A stretch of 64,000 nucleotides of DNA, from the NCBI GenBank assembly GCA_016791385.1, contig JAEUMR010000012.1:1-64000 (forward strand). Reading direction: 5' to 3'. This document shows positions 44,887 through 53,861 of the stretch, piece after piece (the stretch's first letter is position 1; each line of letters begins with the position of its first letter). The notes beneath the pieces were generated by a model. That model saw nothing but the letters and a program-made list of their open reading frames with translations. It made no database searches and was not told the origin of the DNA. Position numbers and translations under genes: made by a program. The stretch is from Hyphomonadaceae bacterium (GTDB lineage Bacteria > Pseudomonadota > Alphaproteobacteria > Caulobacterales > Aquidulcibacteraceae).

Positions 44887-44913
44887 GATGGCGGTCCTAA
44901 GCGGTTCGCCCGC

Positions 44914-45546
44914 CTACGCCAAGGCCGCGATTTCAGCGCGCAGCGCTTCGATCCCGGCGCCGGTTTCGGAGGAGGTGGCGATAATCTCCGGAAAAGCCGC
45001 CGGGCGCTTTGCGATCAGCGCGGCGGTTTGCCCTGTCAGCGCGGCAAGTTCGGTCGGCTTGACCTTGTCGGACTTGGTGAAAACCAGCTGATACGTCACC
45101 GCCGCCTTGTCGAGTTCGTCCATGACCTCTTTGTCATGCTCTTTCAGGCCGTGGCGTGAATCGATCAGCAGAAACACGCGCATCAGGTTCGGGCGCCCGC
45201 GCAGGAAATCCCGGGTCAGCGCCGTCCAGCGTTTGATGTCGCCTTTGCCGGCCTTGGCGAAGCCATAGCCAGGCAGATCGACCAGACGCAGTCTGTCGCC
45301 GACCCGGAAGTAGTTCAGCTCACGCGTGCGGCCCGGCTCCGTCGAGGCGCGCGCCAAGCCCTTGCGGCCGGTGATGGCGTTGACAAGGCTCGACTTGCCG
45401 ACATTGGAGCGGCCCGCGAACGCGACTTCCGGCAGCTCCGTTCCCGGCAGCTGACGCATATCCGCGACGCCAAGCTCGAACGTCACCGGCCCGGCAAACA
45501 GAAGCCGGCCTGCTTCGATGCGCTCGGCTTCTTGCTCAGGCGTCAT
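44914..45546 (-). CDS. engB: Ribosome-biogenesis GTPase EngB/YihA
   Basis: 210 residues. G1 FAGRSNVGKSSLVNA (~43-57), G2 Thr in GRTRELNYF, G3 DLPGYGFAKAG, G4 FTKSDKVK, G5 ATSSETGAG. The ATG at 45546 overlaps the yidC stop (ATGA), which favours it over the longer frame. Confidence 0.96.
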   Translation of the reverse strand: MTPEQEAERIEAGRLLFAGPVTFELGVADMRQLPGTELPEVAFAGRSNVGKSSLVNAITGRKGLARASTEPGRTRELNYFRVGDRLRLVDLPGYGFAKAGKGDIKRWTALTRDFLRGRPNLMRVFLLIDSRHGLKEHDKEVMDELDKAAVTYQLVFTKSDKVKPTELAALTGQTAALIAKRPAAFPEIIATSSETGAGIEALRAEIAALA

Positions 45547-47432
45547 TCCGCTGGCGCGGCGCCGCGCGCGAACCGGGCAATCCACTTGTCGAACTGGGTC
45601 TCAACACCCTGGCGGCGCATGATCACATATTGCTGCAGGATCGAGAGCGTGTTCGACCAGGTCCAGTAGATCACCAAGCCCGCCGGGAAGGCGGCGAACA
45701 TGAAGGTGAAGACGATCGGCAGGAAGCCCATCACCTGCGCCTGGGCCGGATCGGTTGGCGGCGGCGACAGCTTCTGCAGCGCCCACATCGACGCCCCGTA
45801 CAGGATCGGCCACACGCCGATCATCAGCATCGGCCCAACCCAGGGCAGCGACGAGGGATCGAACGGCAGCAGACCGAACAGATTGAAGATCGAAGTTGGG
45901 TCGCGCGCCGACAGATCGTGCACCCAGCCCACGAACGGCGCATGGCGCATTTCGATGGTGACGTTCAGCGTCTTGTAGAGCGCGAAGAACACCGGGATCT
46001 GCAACAGGATCGGCACGCAGCCCGAGACCGGATTCACCTTCTCGGTCTGATACAGCTTCAGCATTTCCTGCTGCTGACGCTGCTTGTCGGCGGCGTAGCG
46101 GTCCTGGAGTTCCTTCATCTTCGGCTGCAGCGCGCGCATCTTCGCCATCGCCTTGAACGATTGGTAGACGAGCGGGAACAGCAGGGCCTTGATGACGACG
46201 GTCGACGCCAGAATGGCGAGGCCGAAATTGAAGGCGATGCCCAGGCTTGCAAGCCACTGGCCGAGCGGATGCAGCAGCCAGATGAAGAACGGGCGCGTCA
46301 GGAACCAGAAATTGCCCCAGTCGATGGCGTCGTCGAAGCGCGGGATGTTGAGATCGCGCTGGTAGTCGCGCAGCAATTCGTAGCGCTTGGCCCCGGCGAA
46401 CAGACGCTGCGTGTAGGTGACCGAACCGCCTGCCGGCACGGTGCGCCATTCGCCGCGATAGGCGGCGCGATAATCGTTCGAGCCGCCTTGCTCTGAACGC
46501 GAGTCGAAATAGGCCGAGAGCCGCTCATTGCCGCTGGGAACGATGGCCGTCAGCCAATAGTGATCGGTGATGCCGAGCCAGCCGCCATCGCCCTGCATCG
46601 ATTGCAGGCGCTCTTCTTCGCTGGCCTTGCCTTGCTGCACGTCGCGCACGTGCTTGTCGGCGTCGCGGTAGGTGACTTGGCGCAGATTGTTGCCGATCGC
46701 CGCGATCAGGCCCTGATGCACGATCTGGATGAAGTGATAATCCTCCGGCGTGCCTTGCCGGCGCACCGTGCCGAACGGGCGCGCGGAGACAGCCGCGGCG
46801 CCCGGATTGCGCACCACGTCGTTGATCGTGAACATGTAATGGTCGTCAATCGAGATGGTGCGCTCGACGATCAGGCCCTGCTCGGTGCGCAGCGTCAGCG
46901 TCACCGGCGTTTGCGGCGTCAGCCGCGCATTGCCTGCAACGCTCCACTGGCTGCGCGAGTCGGCAAGCGTTCCGACATTGTCGCCATCGCCGCGCATCTC
47001 CCAGCCGAAGAAGGCGTCGTGCCCATAGCGGCCCGCCATAGGCGACAGCAGTGTCACTTCGGGGCTCTGTGGATCGATGGTGCGGTGATAGTCGCGCAGG
47101 TTGAGGTCGTCGATGCGCGCGCCCTCGAGCGTGATCGAGCCATCGACGGCGGGGGTATCGATGACGATGCGTTGCGCGGCGGTGGCGCTGAGCACCTCTT
47201 CGCGCGCGGCTGGCGCCGCCGCCGCCGCGGCCGGCGTCTCGCTGGCGCGGCCCGTGGAAGCTTGCTGCTGCGGCTGCACTTGCTCTTCGGCGTGCGCGCG
47301 CTCGGCCGCGAGCCGTTGGCGCTGCGGCGCGTTGTAGAAATATTCGAAGCCGAGAAGGATCAGCACCGACAGGATGACGGCGATCACGACATTGCGCGTC
47401 TCGCCAGGGCCGGGGCCGCCGGTACTTTGCAT
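45543..47432 (-). CDS. yidC: Membrane protein insertase YidC
   Basis: 629 residues, Gram-negative type: N-terminal transmembrane helix (IAVILSVLILLGFEYFY), a Gln/Ala-rich linker, large periplasmic beta domain (about 90-370), and the conserved five-helix insertase core (FNFGLAILASTVVIKALLFPL, the KMRALQPKMKELQDRY cytoplasmic hairpin, GCVPILLQIPVFFALYKTL). Inserts membrane proteins with or without Sec. Between rnpA and engB as in most bacteria. Confidence 0.97.
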   Translation of the reverse strand: MQSTGGPGPGETRNVVIAVILSVLILLGFEYFYNAPQRQRLAAERAHAEEQVQPQQQASTGRASETPAAAAAAPAAREEVLSATAAQRIVIDTPAVDGSITLEGARIDDLNLRDYHRTIDPQSPEVTLLSPMAGRYGHDAFFGWEMRGDGDNVGTLADSRSQWSVAGNARLTPQTPVTLTLRTEQGLIVERTISIDDHYMFTINDVVRNPGAAAVSARPFGTVRRQGTPEDYHFIQIVHQGLIAAIGNNLRQVTYRDADKHVRDVQQGKASEEERLQSMQGDGGWLGITDHYWLTAIVPSGNERLSAYFDSRSEQGGSNDYRAAYRGEWRTVPAGGSVTYTQRLFAGAKRYELLRDYQRDLNIPRFDDAIDWGNFWFLTRPFFIWLLHPLGQWLASLGIAFNFGLAILASTVVIKALLFPLVYQSFKAMAKMRALQPKMKELQDRYAADKQRQQQEMLKLYQTEKVNPVSGCVPILLQIPVFFALYKTLNVTIEMRHAPFVGWVHDLSARDPTSIFNLFGLLPFDPSSLPWVGPMLMIGVWPILYGASMWALQKLSPPPTDPAQAQVMGFLPIVFTFMFAAFPAGLVIYWTWSNTLSILQQYVIMRRQGVETQFDKWIARFARGAAPAE

Positions 47433-47437
47433 CGGGT

Positions 47438-47851
47438 TCAGTCGCTTTCGGTAGCGGGGGCGCGTGGTGGCGCGGCGCGGCCGCGGGCGCCGCTCCCGCG
47501 AGGGTTTTCCAAATCGGCGCGGAGCCTTATCAGCGCGTTTCCGAGATCGTCAAGCAAGGCGTCCCAGGGCGCTTCGGCGGTGCTTGCCCGGGCCACCAGC
47601 ACGTAGTCCACCCCCGGCAGGCCATGCAGGGGCAGGAGTTGGCGGGCGGCCTCGCGGAGCCGCCTGCGGGCCCGGTTCCGGACCACGGCTGAGCCGACTT
47701 TCTTGCTGGCGGTGAGCCCCAGCCCGACCGGCCCGGCGGCCTCCCGGCGGCGGGCCTCGACCAGGACGGCCGGACGCACCGCGCGTGCGCCGTGGCGGAC
47801 GCGAAGGAACTCCGCCCGCTTCTTGAGACGTTGGATGGTGGTGGTGGTCAT
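47438..47851 (-). CDS. rnpA: Ribonuclease P protein component
   Basis: 137 residues from the ATG at 47851. RLKKRAEFLRVRHGARAV and the RNA-binding motif VGSAVVRNRARRRLREAARQLLP are diagnostic. The C-terminal tail is Arg/Pro/Ala-rich. Protein subunit of the tRNA 5'-processing ribozyme. Downstream of rpmH, upstream of yidC. Confidence 0.95.
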   Translation of the reverse strand: MTTTTIQRLKKRAEFLRVRHGARAVRPAVLVEARRREAAGPVGLGLTASKKVGSAVVRNRARRRLREAARQLLPLHGLPGVDYVLVARASTAEAPWDALLDDLGNALIRLRADLENPRGSGARGRAAPPRAPATESD

Positions 47852-47882
47852 GGGCGGCGCGCCTGACGACGGCCGCTGGGCT

Positions 47883-48023
47883 TTAGGCCGAAAGCCGCTT
47901 GCGGCCCTTGGCGCGGCGGCGCGAGAGCACCTTCTGGCCGCCCTTGGTGGCCATACGGGCGCGGAAACCATGGCGGCGCTTCCGCACGAGCCGGCTCGGC
48001 TGGTAGGTCCGCTTGGTGCTCAC
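47883..48023 (-). CDS. rpmH: 50S ribosomal protein L34
   Basis: 46-residue basic protein from a GTG at 48023. Reads [20 protein letters not shown] then [20 protein letters not shown] and KRLSA, matching bacterial L34 throughout. AGAGG sits about 8 bases before the GTG. Heads the rpmH-rnpA-yidC-engB-argB run. Confidence 0.97.
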   Translation of the reverse strand: MSTKRTYQPSRLVRKRRHGFRARMATKGGQKVLSRRRAKGRKRLSA

Positions 48024-48146
48024 GACGTGCCTCTATCTGGATGGGGGCCGGAAAATAAGGCGCGGGGCTTACCCCAGGCGCCCGGGACCGTCAAGCCGCA
48101 GCAGGCGGGCGACCCGGGGCCCGGACTGCGCTACTCAGGGCGTTGA

Positions 48147-49589
48147 ATGACCGCCCCGGACGATCCCCGCCGTCGCGCCAGCCCCTGGCTGCGGGCGTGG
48201 GAGTTCGCCTCCAGCCTGGCCGGGCGCCTCCTGGCGCTGACGGCGCTGGCGGTGCTGACCGGGGAGTTCCTGATCTTCGCCCCCGCGCTGGCGGGTTACC
48301 ACGAGAGCTGGCTGCGCGAACGGATCAATCTCGCCCAGATCGCCTCGATCGCGCTCGCCGCCTCGCCGGACGCCGATATCGCCGACTCGCTCGAGTACGA
48401 ATTGCTGGACCGCGCCGAGGTGCAGCGCGTGGCGATGGAGCGCGAGGGCGAGCGCATCCTGCTGCTGGAAGACGAGCGCGCACCGATCACCGAGCAACTC
48501 GTCACCTATGATTATAAAGACGCCACGGCGATGCAGCGCTTCAGCTGGGCGCTGCAGACCTTCTTCGCGCCCGACGGCCGCGTGCTGCGCGTGCTGGCGC
48601 GCCCGCGTTATGAAAGCGGCGAATTTATCGAGATCGTCATCAACGAGGCGCCGCTCAAGCGCGCACTCAACGATTTCGCCAGCCGCTTCGCGCGCATTTC
48701 GATGTTGATCCTGATCGCCGCCGGCGCGCTCATCTATATGACGCTGTCAGCCGCGTTCGTGCGGCCGATGCGCGAACTCACCGAAGCGATCGAACGCTTC
48801 CGCGACAAGCCGGAGGACGTCTCGATCGCGTTTCCACGCAGCGCGCGCCAGGACGAGATCGGCCGTGCCCAGCGCGCCGCCGCTGACATGGCCGAACAGG
48901 TGCGCAATGCGTTACGGCAGAAGGACCGCCTTGCCGCGCTAGGCTCGGCGGTCGCGCGCATTGGCCACGATCTGCGCAACATGCTGGCGACGGCGCAGCT
49001 GGTGGCTGACCGGTTGGCGCAGTCGCAGGATCCGGCCGTGCGTCAGCTTGCGCCGCGGCTTGAACGCACCATCGATCGCGCTGCAGGGCTCGCCGCATCC
49101 ACGCTCAAATACGGCCGCGCCGATGAAGAACCGCCGGTGCTGCAGCGTGTCGAGGTGGCGGCCATCGTCGATGAAGCCGCATCCGATGCGCTGATCGGCT
49201 CTGAAGGCATACAATTGCGCGCCGAGATCGAAGCCATGCTCGCCTGCATCGCCGATCCGGACCATCTGCATCGCATCCTGGTCAATCTCGTCCGCAACGC
49301 GGCGCAGGCGATGAAAGATCATGCGCGCCGCGACAAGACGCTGCGCATCCGCGGCACGCGCGTGGAGGGGCGCTGCGAGATCGAAGTGATCGATCACGGC
49401 CCCGGCGTGCCCGAGCGTCTGCGCGAGCGCCTGTTCGAGCCGTTCGTGTCCGCCGCGCCGGAAGCGGGCGGCACCGGCCTCGGCCTCGCCATCGCCCGCG
49501 AGCTGACGCGGGCCATGGGCGGGGAGCTTGAACTCACACGCACTGGCGCCGAAGGCTCTACCTTCCAGATCACCTTGCCTGCGGCTTGA
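48147..49589 (+). CDS. Sensor histidine kinase (HAMP-HisKA-HATPase)
   Basis: 480 residues. Two transmembrane helices (about 24-48 and 182-205) bracket a ~130-residue periplasmic sensor. HAMP linker follows; then a HisKA helix with AVARIGHDLRNMLATAQLVADRL (phospho-His in GHDLRN) and HATPase with ILVNLVRNAAQAM, IDHGPGVPERL and GGTGLGLAIARELTRAMGG. No response regulator gene is adjacent, so it is an orphan kinase. Divergent from rpmH. Confidence 0.9.
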   Translation: MTAPDDPRRRASPWLRAWEFASSLAGRLLALTALAVLTGEFLIFAPALAGYHESWLRERINLAQIASIALAASPDADIADSLEYELLDRAEVQRVAMEREGERILLLEDERAPITEQLVTYDYKDATAMQRFSWALQTFFAPDGRVLRVLARPRYESGEFIEIVINEAPLKRALNDFASRFARISMLILIAAGALIYMTLSAAFVRPMRELTEAIERFRDKPEDVSIAFPRSARQDEIGRAQRAAADMAEQVRNALRQKDRLAALGSAVARIGHDLRNMLATAQLVADRLAQSQDPAVRQLAPRLERTIDRAAGLAASTLKYGRADEEPPVLQRVEVAAIVDEAASDALIGSEGIQLRAEIEAMLACIADPDHLHRILVNLVRNAAQAMKDHARRDKTLRIRGTRVEGRCEIEVIDHGPGVPERLRERLFEPFVSAAPEAGGTGLGLAIARELTRAMGGELELTRTGAEGSTFQITLPAA

Positions 49590-49614
49590 AGCAAACCATC
49601 ACACGGAGACACGC

Positions 49615-50115
49615 ATGCGCCTCGTCTTGATCGTCCCGCTCGCTTTGCTTGCAGCGTGCGCTACCAGCATCGGCGGCTTGCCCGCCCCGCACTACGCTGA
49701 CGCCGCAAGCCGCGGCGCGCTCGCATCTTTGCTTGCTGGCAGGCCGACGCAGGCGCAAGTGGATCGCGCCGCCGAAAACTGGTCGCATGCGATCGGCGAC
49801 AGCGTCGCCTGCGGCGTGCCGATGCGGCAGGTGATCGATGCGGGTCTTGTCGGCGCGCTTGAGATGGGAGCGATGAACGCTGCCATGAGCCGCGGCGAAG
49901 CGGCGGAAGTGCGCGCCGGCGTGCGCACCTATCTCGGCCGTTTGGTTTCCTTGGTGGGCGAAAATCGCCCGCGTCCAAGCGAAAGCCGCTGCAACACGCT
50001 CGCCGATTGGGCCCCGCGCACCGCAGACGCCGGCCGCGAGGCGGTCGCACGCGCACGCCGCAACGGCCTCATGGACAATGAATACGGCGTGCTGCTCGAC
50101 CTCCTGTCGCGTTAG
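49615..50115 (+). CDS. Hypothetical lipoprotein (166 aa)
   Basis: Signal MRLVLIVPLALLAAC with lipobox Cys15, then a mainly helical mature domain (VDRAAENWSHAIGDSVACGVPM, IDAGLVGALEMGAMNAAMSRGEAAEVRAGVRTYLGRL) with two more Cys. The ATG at 49615 has CGGAGA upstream. Ends 3 bp into the convergent ggt gene. No family recognised. Confidence 0.7.
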   Translation: MRLVLIVPLALLAACATSIGGLPAPHYADAASRGALASLLAGRPTQAQVDRAAENWSHAIGDSVACGVPMRQVIDAGLVGALEMGAMNAAMSRGEAAEVRAGVRTYLGRLVSLVGENRPRPSESRCNTLADWAPRTADAGREAVARARRNGLMDNEYGVLLDLLSR

Positions 50116-51884
50116 TGCGCGGGCGCGGCCTGCAGCTCTGAAGCGGCGACGCGGCCGACAATGCCTTCGCGGCGTGGATCGGCGCCGCCTTCGAGCCCGT
50201 TCGGCGTCACGCGGATCGCGTGCAAGCCGCTTTCTTCGAGCCCTGTGGTGTCGCGCAGCTCCCATCCGCGCTGGCGCAGCGCGGCGGCAATGCCGGCCGG
50301 CAGGCGTTGTTCTTCGATGTTGACTGTGGAGGTGCGCGCCGTGGCATTCGCCATCGCCAGTGCGTCCGCCACCGGCATGTTCCAATCGAGAATGCCGATG
50401 GTCGCGCGCGAGACGTAACCGATAATCGCCGAGCTGCCAGGCGAGCCGATCACCAATTCCAGGTCGCCGTCACGATTGGTGATGATGGTCGGCGACATCG
50501 ATGAGCGCGGCGCTTTCCCGGGTTCAACCGCGTTCGCCACCGGCTTGCCATTGAGCGTCGGCTGGAAGGCGAAATCGGTCAGCTGATTGTTGAGGAAGAA
50601 GCCCGCGGCCATCCGCTGCGAGCCGAACACGGATTCCACAGTCGCCGTCATGGCGACGGCGTTACCCCAGGCGTCGACGATGGAAAGGTGCGTGGTGCCG
50701 CTGTCGTTGCTGTTGACGCGGCCCCAGCGGTCGAACAAGTCCTGACCCGCCGGCTTGCCCGGTTCGACGATCGCAGGGGGGGCGTGTTGCAGCTCAATCA
50801 GCTGCGCGCGCTGATCGAGATAGGCAGGCGCGACCATCTGTTGCGTCGGCACCGGCGCAAAGCGGTCGTCGGCGACGTAATGATCGCGATCAGCGAACGC
50901 GACGCGGCTCGCCCACAGGAAAGCGGACCAATCGTCGATGTCAGCGGCGCCCACAGGGCGGGGCCGCGCACGCTCGTAAAGGCCGAGAATCTGCACCACG
51001 GCGCTGCCCGAACTCGGCGGCCCCATGCTGCACACGCGGTAGACGCGATAAGCGCCGCACACCGGCTCGACTCGCCGCGGCTGCACCGCGCGCAGATCCG
51101 ACAGCATTAGAGTTCCCCCGCGCGGATTGCGCCGCGCCGCCGCGACGATGGCTTCGGCGATGGGGCCCTCGCTGAGCGCGCTCGGTCCTTGCGCCGCGAT
51201 CGCGCGCAGCGTGTCGCCATAGGCGCGGTTGCGCAGCAGGTAGCCCACAGGGCGAGGCGCTCCATCGGCGTCGAAGAAGTACGAACGCGCCTGGAAGTCG
51301 GCGCGCAAACGTCCACGTTCGCCCGCCAGCGCGATCATACGGGCTAGGCGAGGTGAAACCTCAAAGCCGTTATCAGCAAGCCGGATCGCCGGTTCGAACA
51401 GCCGCGCCCACGGCAAGCGGCCGTGCTCGTCATGCGCCAGCTTCAGCATCGCCACCAGAGACGGCGCGCCGATCGAGCGGCCGCTCGCCTGCGCGTCCAT
51501 GAATTGCATCGGCTCGCCGTTCGGCGTCAGGAACATGGTCGGCGTGGCGCCCGCCGGCGCGCGCTCGCGCCCGTCATAGCCGACGATGCTTTCGTCCGCG
51601 GCGTTGTAGAACAGCAGGAAACCGCCGCCGCCAATGCCGGAGGATTGCGGTTCGACAAGGCCAAGCACCATCTCCGCGGCGATCGCTGCGTCCACCGCCG
51701 AGCCGCCTTCGCGCAGCATTTCTTGCGCCGCCGCGACCGCGTGCGGATTGGCCGCCGTCGCCATCGCATCATGCGCTTGCGGCGCAGGGCGGTGCTGCTG
51801 TTCGGCCGTGCTGGCGCAGGCGGCGAGCGCGAAGGCGAGGAAGAACGCGGCGAGCTTTTGCCGTGCTTGCTTGTCAAACATCAT
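50112..51884 (-). CDS. ggt: Gamma-glutamyltransferase
   Basis: 590 residues. Lipoprotein-like signal (KLAAFFLAFALAAC). The autoprocessing nucleophile Thr lies in NDSGTTHLSIVDAWGNAVAMT, with DFAFQPTLNGKPVANAVEPGKAPRSSMSPTI downstream carrying the glycine/serine oxyanion residues. Large and small subunits would form by self-cleavage at that Thr. Transfers or hydrolyses gamma-glutamyl groups of glutathione in the periplasm. Confidence 0.93.
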   Translation of the reverse strand: MMFDKQARQKLAAFFLAFALAACASTAEQQHRPAPQAHDAMATAANPHAVAAAQEMLREGGSAVDAAIAAEMVLGLVEPQSSGIGGGGFLLFYNAADESIVGYDGRERAPAGATPTMFLTPNGEPMQFMDAQASGRSIGAPSLVAMLKLAHDEHGRLPWARLFEPAIRLADNGFEVSPRLARMIALAGERGRLRADFQARSYFFDADGAPRPVGYLLRNRAYGDTLRAIAAQGPSALSEGPIAEAIVAAARRNPRGGTLMLSDLRAVQPRRVEPVCGAYRVYRVCSMGPPSSGSAVVQILGLYERARPRPVGAADIDDWSAFLWASRVAFADRDHYVADDRFAPVPTQQMVAPAYLDQRAQLIELQHAPPAIVEPGKPAGQDLFDRWGRVNSNDSGTTHLSIVDAWGNAVAMTATVESVFGSQRMAAGFFLNNQLTDFAFQPTLNGKPVANAVEPGKAPRSSMSPTIITNRDGDLELVIGSPGSSAIIGYVSRATIGILDWNMPVADALAMANATARTSTVNIEEQRLPAGIAAALRQRGWELRDTTGLEESGLHAIRVTPNGLEGGADPRREGIVGRVAASELQAAPAH

Positions 51885-51934
51885 GACGCTTCCTACGAGG
51901 ACGGAGCCGTTTCGACAAATACGAAAGATCAGGC

Positions 51935-52948
51935 ATGGCCGCCCCGGGCGCTCTCAATTCACTGGCCGACGTGGCCGGGCTCAGTGTCGGTTGCGCTGGG
52001 GACGAACGCGTCCTCACCGGCGTCACCGTCATTGTCCCCGACGAGCGCGCGGTCTGCGGCGTCGACGTGCGCGGCGGCGGCCCCGGCACGCGCGAGACCG
52101 ATGCGCTGGCGCCCGAGAATCTGGTCGACGCCATCGACGCACTGGTGCTCTCAGGTGGCTCCGTCTACGGCCTTGCCGCTGCTGACGGCGTGGTTGCAGA
52201 GATGGGCGCCGCAGGGCGCGGCTTTGGTCTGGTCGATCTGCCCGGCGTGCCGCGTTCGCCGGTGGTCCCCGCTGCGATCCTCTACGATCTCGCCAATGGC
52301 GGCGACAAAGCCTGGGGCGATGGCCCGCCCTACGCTGCGCTCGGCAGAAGCGCCTATGCGGCCCGCGCCCGCGCGGTTCCGCTCGGAAATGCCGGCGCTG
52401 GGCTCGGCGCCAAGGCCGGCGCGCTGAAAGGCGGGCAGGGCAGCGCCAGCATCGTCGGCGCCGATGGCGTCACCGTCGCTGCGCTCGCCTGCGTGAATTG
52501 CTGGGGTTCGCCAACCATGCCCAACAACCGCGCCTTCTGGGCGCATCCGTTCGAGATCGGCGCCGAGTTCGGCGCCGTCAAGCCAAGTGCAGATGCGCGC
52601 TTCGATGCGGAAGACTGGGGCGGGGCAAAGTTCAACGCCGCGCCGCGCGCCAACACCACCATCGCCTGCGTCGCCACCGACGTTGCGCTGACGCCGGCCG
52701 AAGCCAAGCGCGTCGCGCAAATGGCCTCAGCCGGATTTGCACGCGCCATCCGTCCGGTGTTCGCCCCATTCGACGGCGATGTCGTGTTTGCGCTCTCCAC
52801 CGCGTGCAAGACGCCCGCCGAGCCGCGTGCGCTGAGCATCGCCCGCATCGGCGCACTCGCCGCCGACTGCCTTGCCCGCGCCGTCGCCCGCGGCGTGTAC
52901 GAAGCGCGCTCGGTTGGCGCACACCAGGCCTGGCGCGATCTGCCGTGA
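51935..52948 (+). CDS. P1 family (DmpA/NylC-like) N-terminal-nucleophile peptidase
   Basis: 337 residues. Family landmarks: SLADVAGLSVGCAG, DVRGGGPGTRETDALAPENLV, VLSGGSVYGLAAADGV and the self-cleavage site PRANTTIACVATDVALT, where a Thr or Ser after Asn becomes the nucleophile. Members are beta-aminopeptidases, D-aminopeptidases or nylon-oligomer hydrolases; the substrate cannot be told. Overlaps the following gene by 4 bp (GTGA). Confidence 0.88.
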   Translation: MAAPGALNSLADVAGLSVGCAGDERVLTGVTVIVPDERAVCGVDVRGGGPGTRETDALAPENLVDAIDALVLSGGSVYGLAAADGVVAEMGAAGRGFGLVDLPGVPRSPVVPAAILYDLANGGDKAWGDGPPYAALGRSAYAARARAVPLGNAGAGLGAKAGALKGGQGSASIVGADGVTVAALACVNCWGSPTMPNNRAFWAHPFEIGAEFGAVKPSADARFDAEDWGGAKFNAAPRANTTIACVATDVALTPAEAKRVAQMASAGFARAIRPVFAPFDGDVVFALSTACKTPAEPRALSIARIGALAADCLARAVARGVYEARSVGAHQAWRDLP

Positions 52949-53262
52949 GCCCTGACGTGAGCCCTGACGTGAGTTATGTGATCCTCTGGAGCTACGAGGT
53001 CGCGCCCGAACACGAACGCGCCTTCATCGCCGCCTATGGCCCTGAGGGCGACTGGGCCCGATTGTTCGCCACCGCCGCGGGCTTCCTCGGCGTCGATCTC
53101 TACCGCGACGGCGCCCGCTTCCTCACCATCGACCGCTGGCAGTCCGAAGCCGCATTCCAGGCCTTCCAGGCCGCCCGCGGCGCTGAATACCAGGCGCTGG
53201 ACGCCCGCTGCGATGCGCTGACGCTGGCCGAGACCCGTCTGGGTGCATTCGTGACGGCCTAG
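52945..53262 (+). CDS. Antibiotic-biosynthesis-monooxygenase-like small protein
   Basis: About 105 residues with a dimeric alpha/beta-barrel (ABM-like) pattern: YVILWSYEVAPEHERAFIAAYG, DLYRDGARFLTIDRWQSEAAF. Three in-frame GTG codons (52945, 52957, 52969) lie in a tandem repeat of GTGAGCCCTGAC, so the exact start is open. Translationally coupled to the P1 peptidase gene. Confidence 0.7.
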   Translation: MSPDVSPDVSYVILWSYEVAPEHERAFIAAYGPEGDWARLFATAAGFLGVDLYRDGARFLTIDRWQSEAAFQAFQAARGAEYQALDARCDALTLAETRLGAFVTA

Positions 53263-53385
53263 CCCGGTCCGCCGGGGCAGGGCAGCGGTTAGGTCCCCGG
53301 GCTGCGGCCTTTTCGGTTCTCTGGGGACAGTCTAGCGCCTCACGCCTTGCAAGCGCCGCACGAGACGGCTATGTCCGCCCCCTTC

Positions 53386-53462
53386 GCGCCCGTAGCTCAG
53401 CTGGATAGAGCACCAGACTACGAATCTGGGGGTCAGGAGTTCGAATCTCTTCGGGCGCGCCA
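53386..53462 (+). tRNA. tRNA-Arg (anticodon ACG)
   Basis: 77-nt cloverleaf with encoded CCA. Acceptor GCGCCCG / CGGGCGC, D arm AGCTCAGCTGGATAGAGC, anticodon stem CCAGA / TCTGG with loop CTACGAA (ACG), variable region and T arm AGGAG-TTCGAAT-CTCTT. ACG (inosine-modified in bacteria) reads CGU/CGC/CGA codons. Confidence 0.96.
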
Positions 53463-53861
53463 TTCTTTCAATAACTTAGCATCACGACGACCGTGGTTGC
53501 ATTGGTTCTGGCAACCACATGGCAACCTCGCAAGCTCGAGTCTGGGCGGGTCGGGGCATGCGGCTCGCCGCTGATGTCTAGTGAATTTCTCTGTACTCGA
53601 GCGCGGCGCTGAGGATGCTGAACTTGCGGTCCTCCGCACAGAATTGCCGTGTGTGTGCCGCGCTTATCTGGCAAGCTCAGCGCAATCGCGGAAGTGGTGC
53701 GACCCGGCGTACACGCACGCTAGTTTGATCACGCGGCCTCAGCGTGGCAAAGGTGACACACACCGTTGCCAGAAATGCGTGGCCTCCGGCGCTGCAGCGC
53801 CGCTACCTACGAGGGCTCGGGTGCGAGCGACCGGCGCTACCTGATCGGCGACAAACGGGGG
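53463..53861. other. Gene-free stretch between tRNA-Arg and cysA
   Basis: About 400 bp with no convincing ORF on either strand; the short open frames lack family features or ribosome-binding sites. It includes CAACCACATGGCAACC just after the tRNA. I looked for an integrase remnant and did not find one. Confidence 0.4.

Noticed and set aside
46560..47606. Long plus-strand frame opposite yidC
   Set aside because: Shadow of the YidC coding strand; His/Arg/Ala-rich with no recognisable features.
53463..53861. Integrase remnant after tRNA-Arg
   Set aside because: No tyrosine-recombinase motif (R...H-x-x-R...Y) in any frame, and no repeat of the tRNA end was found.
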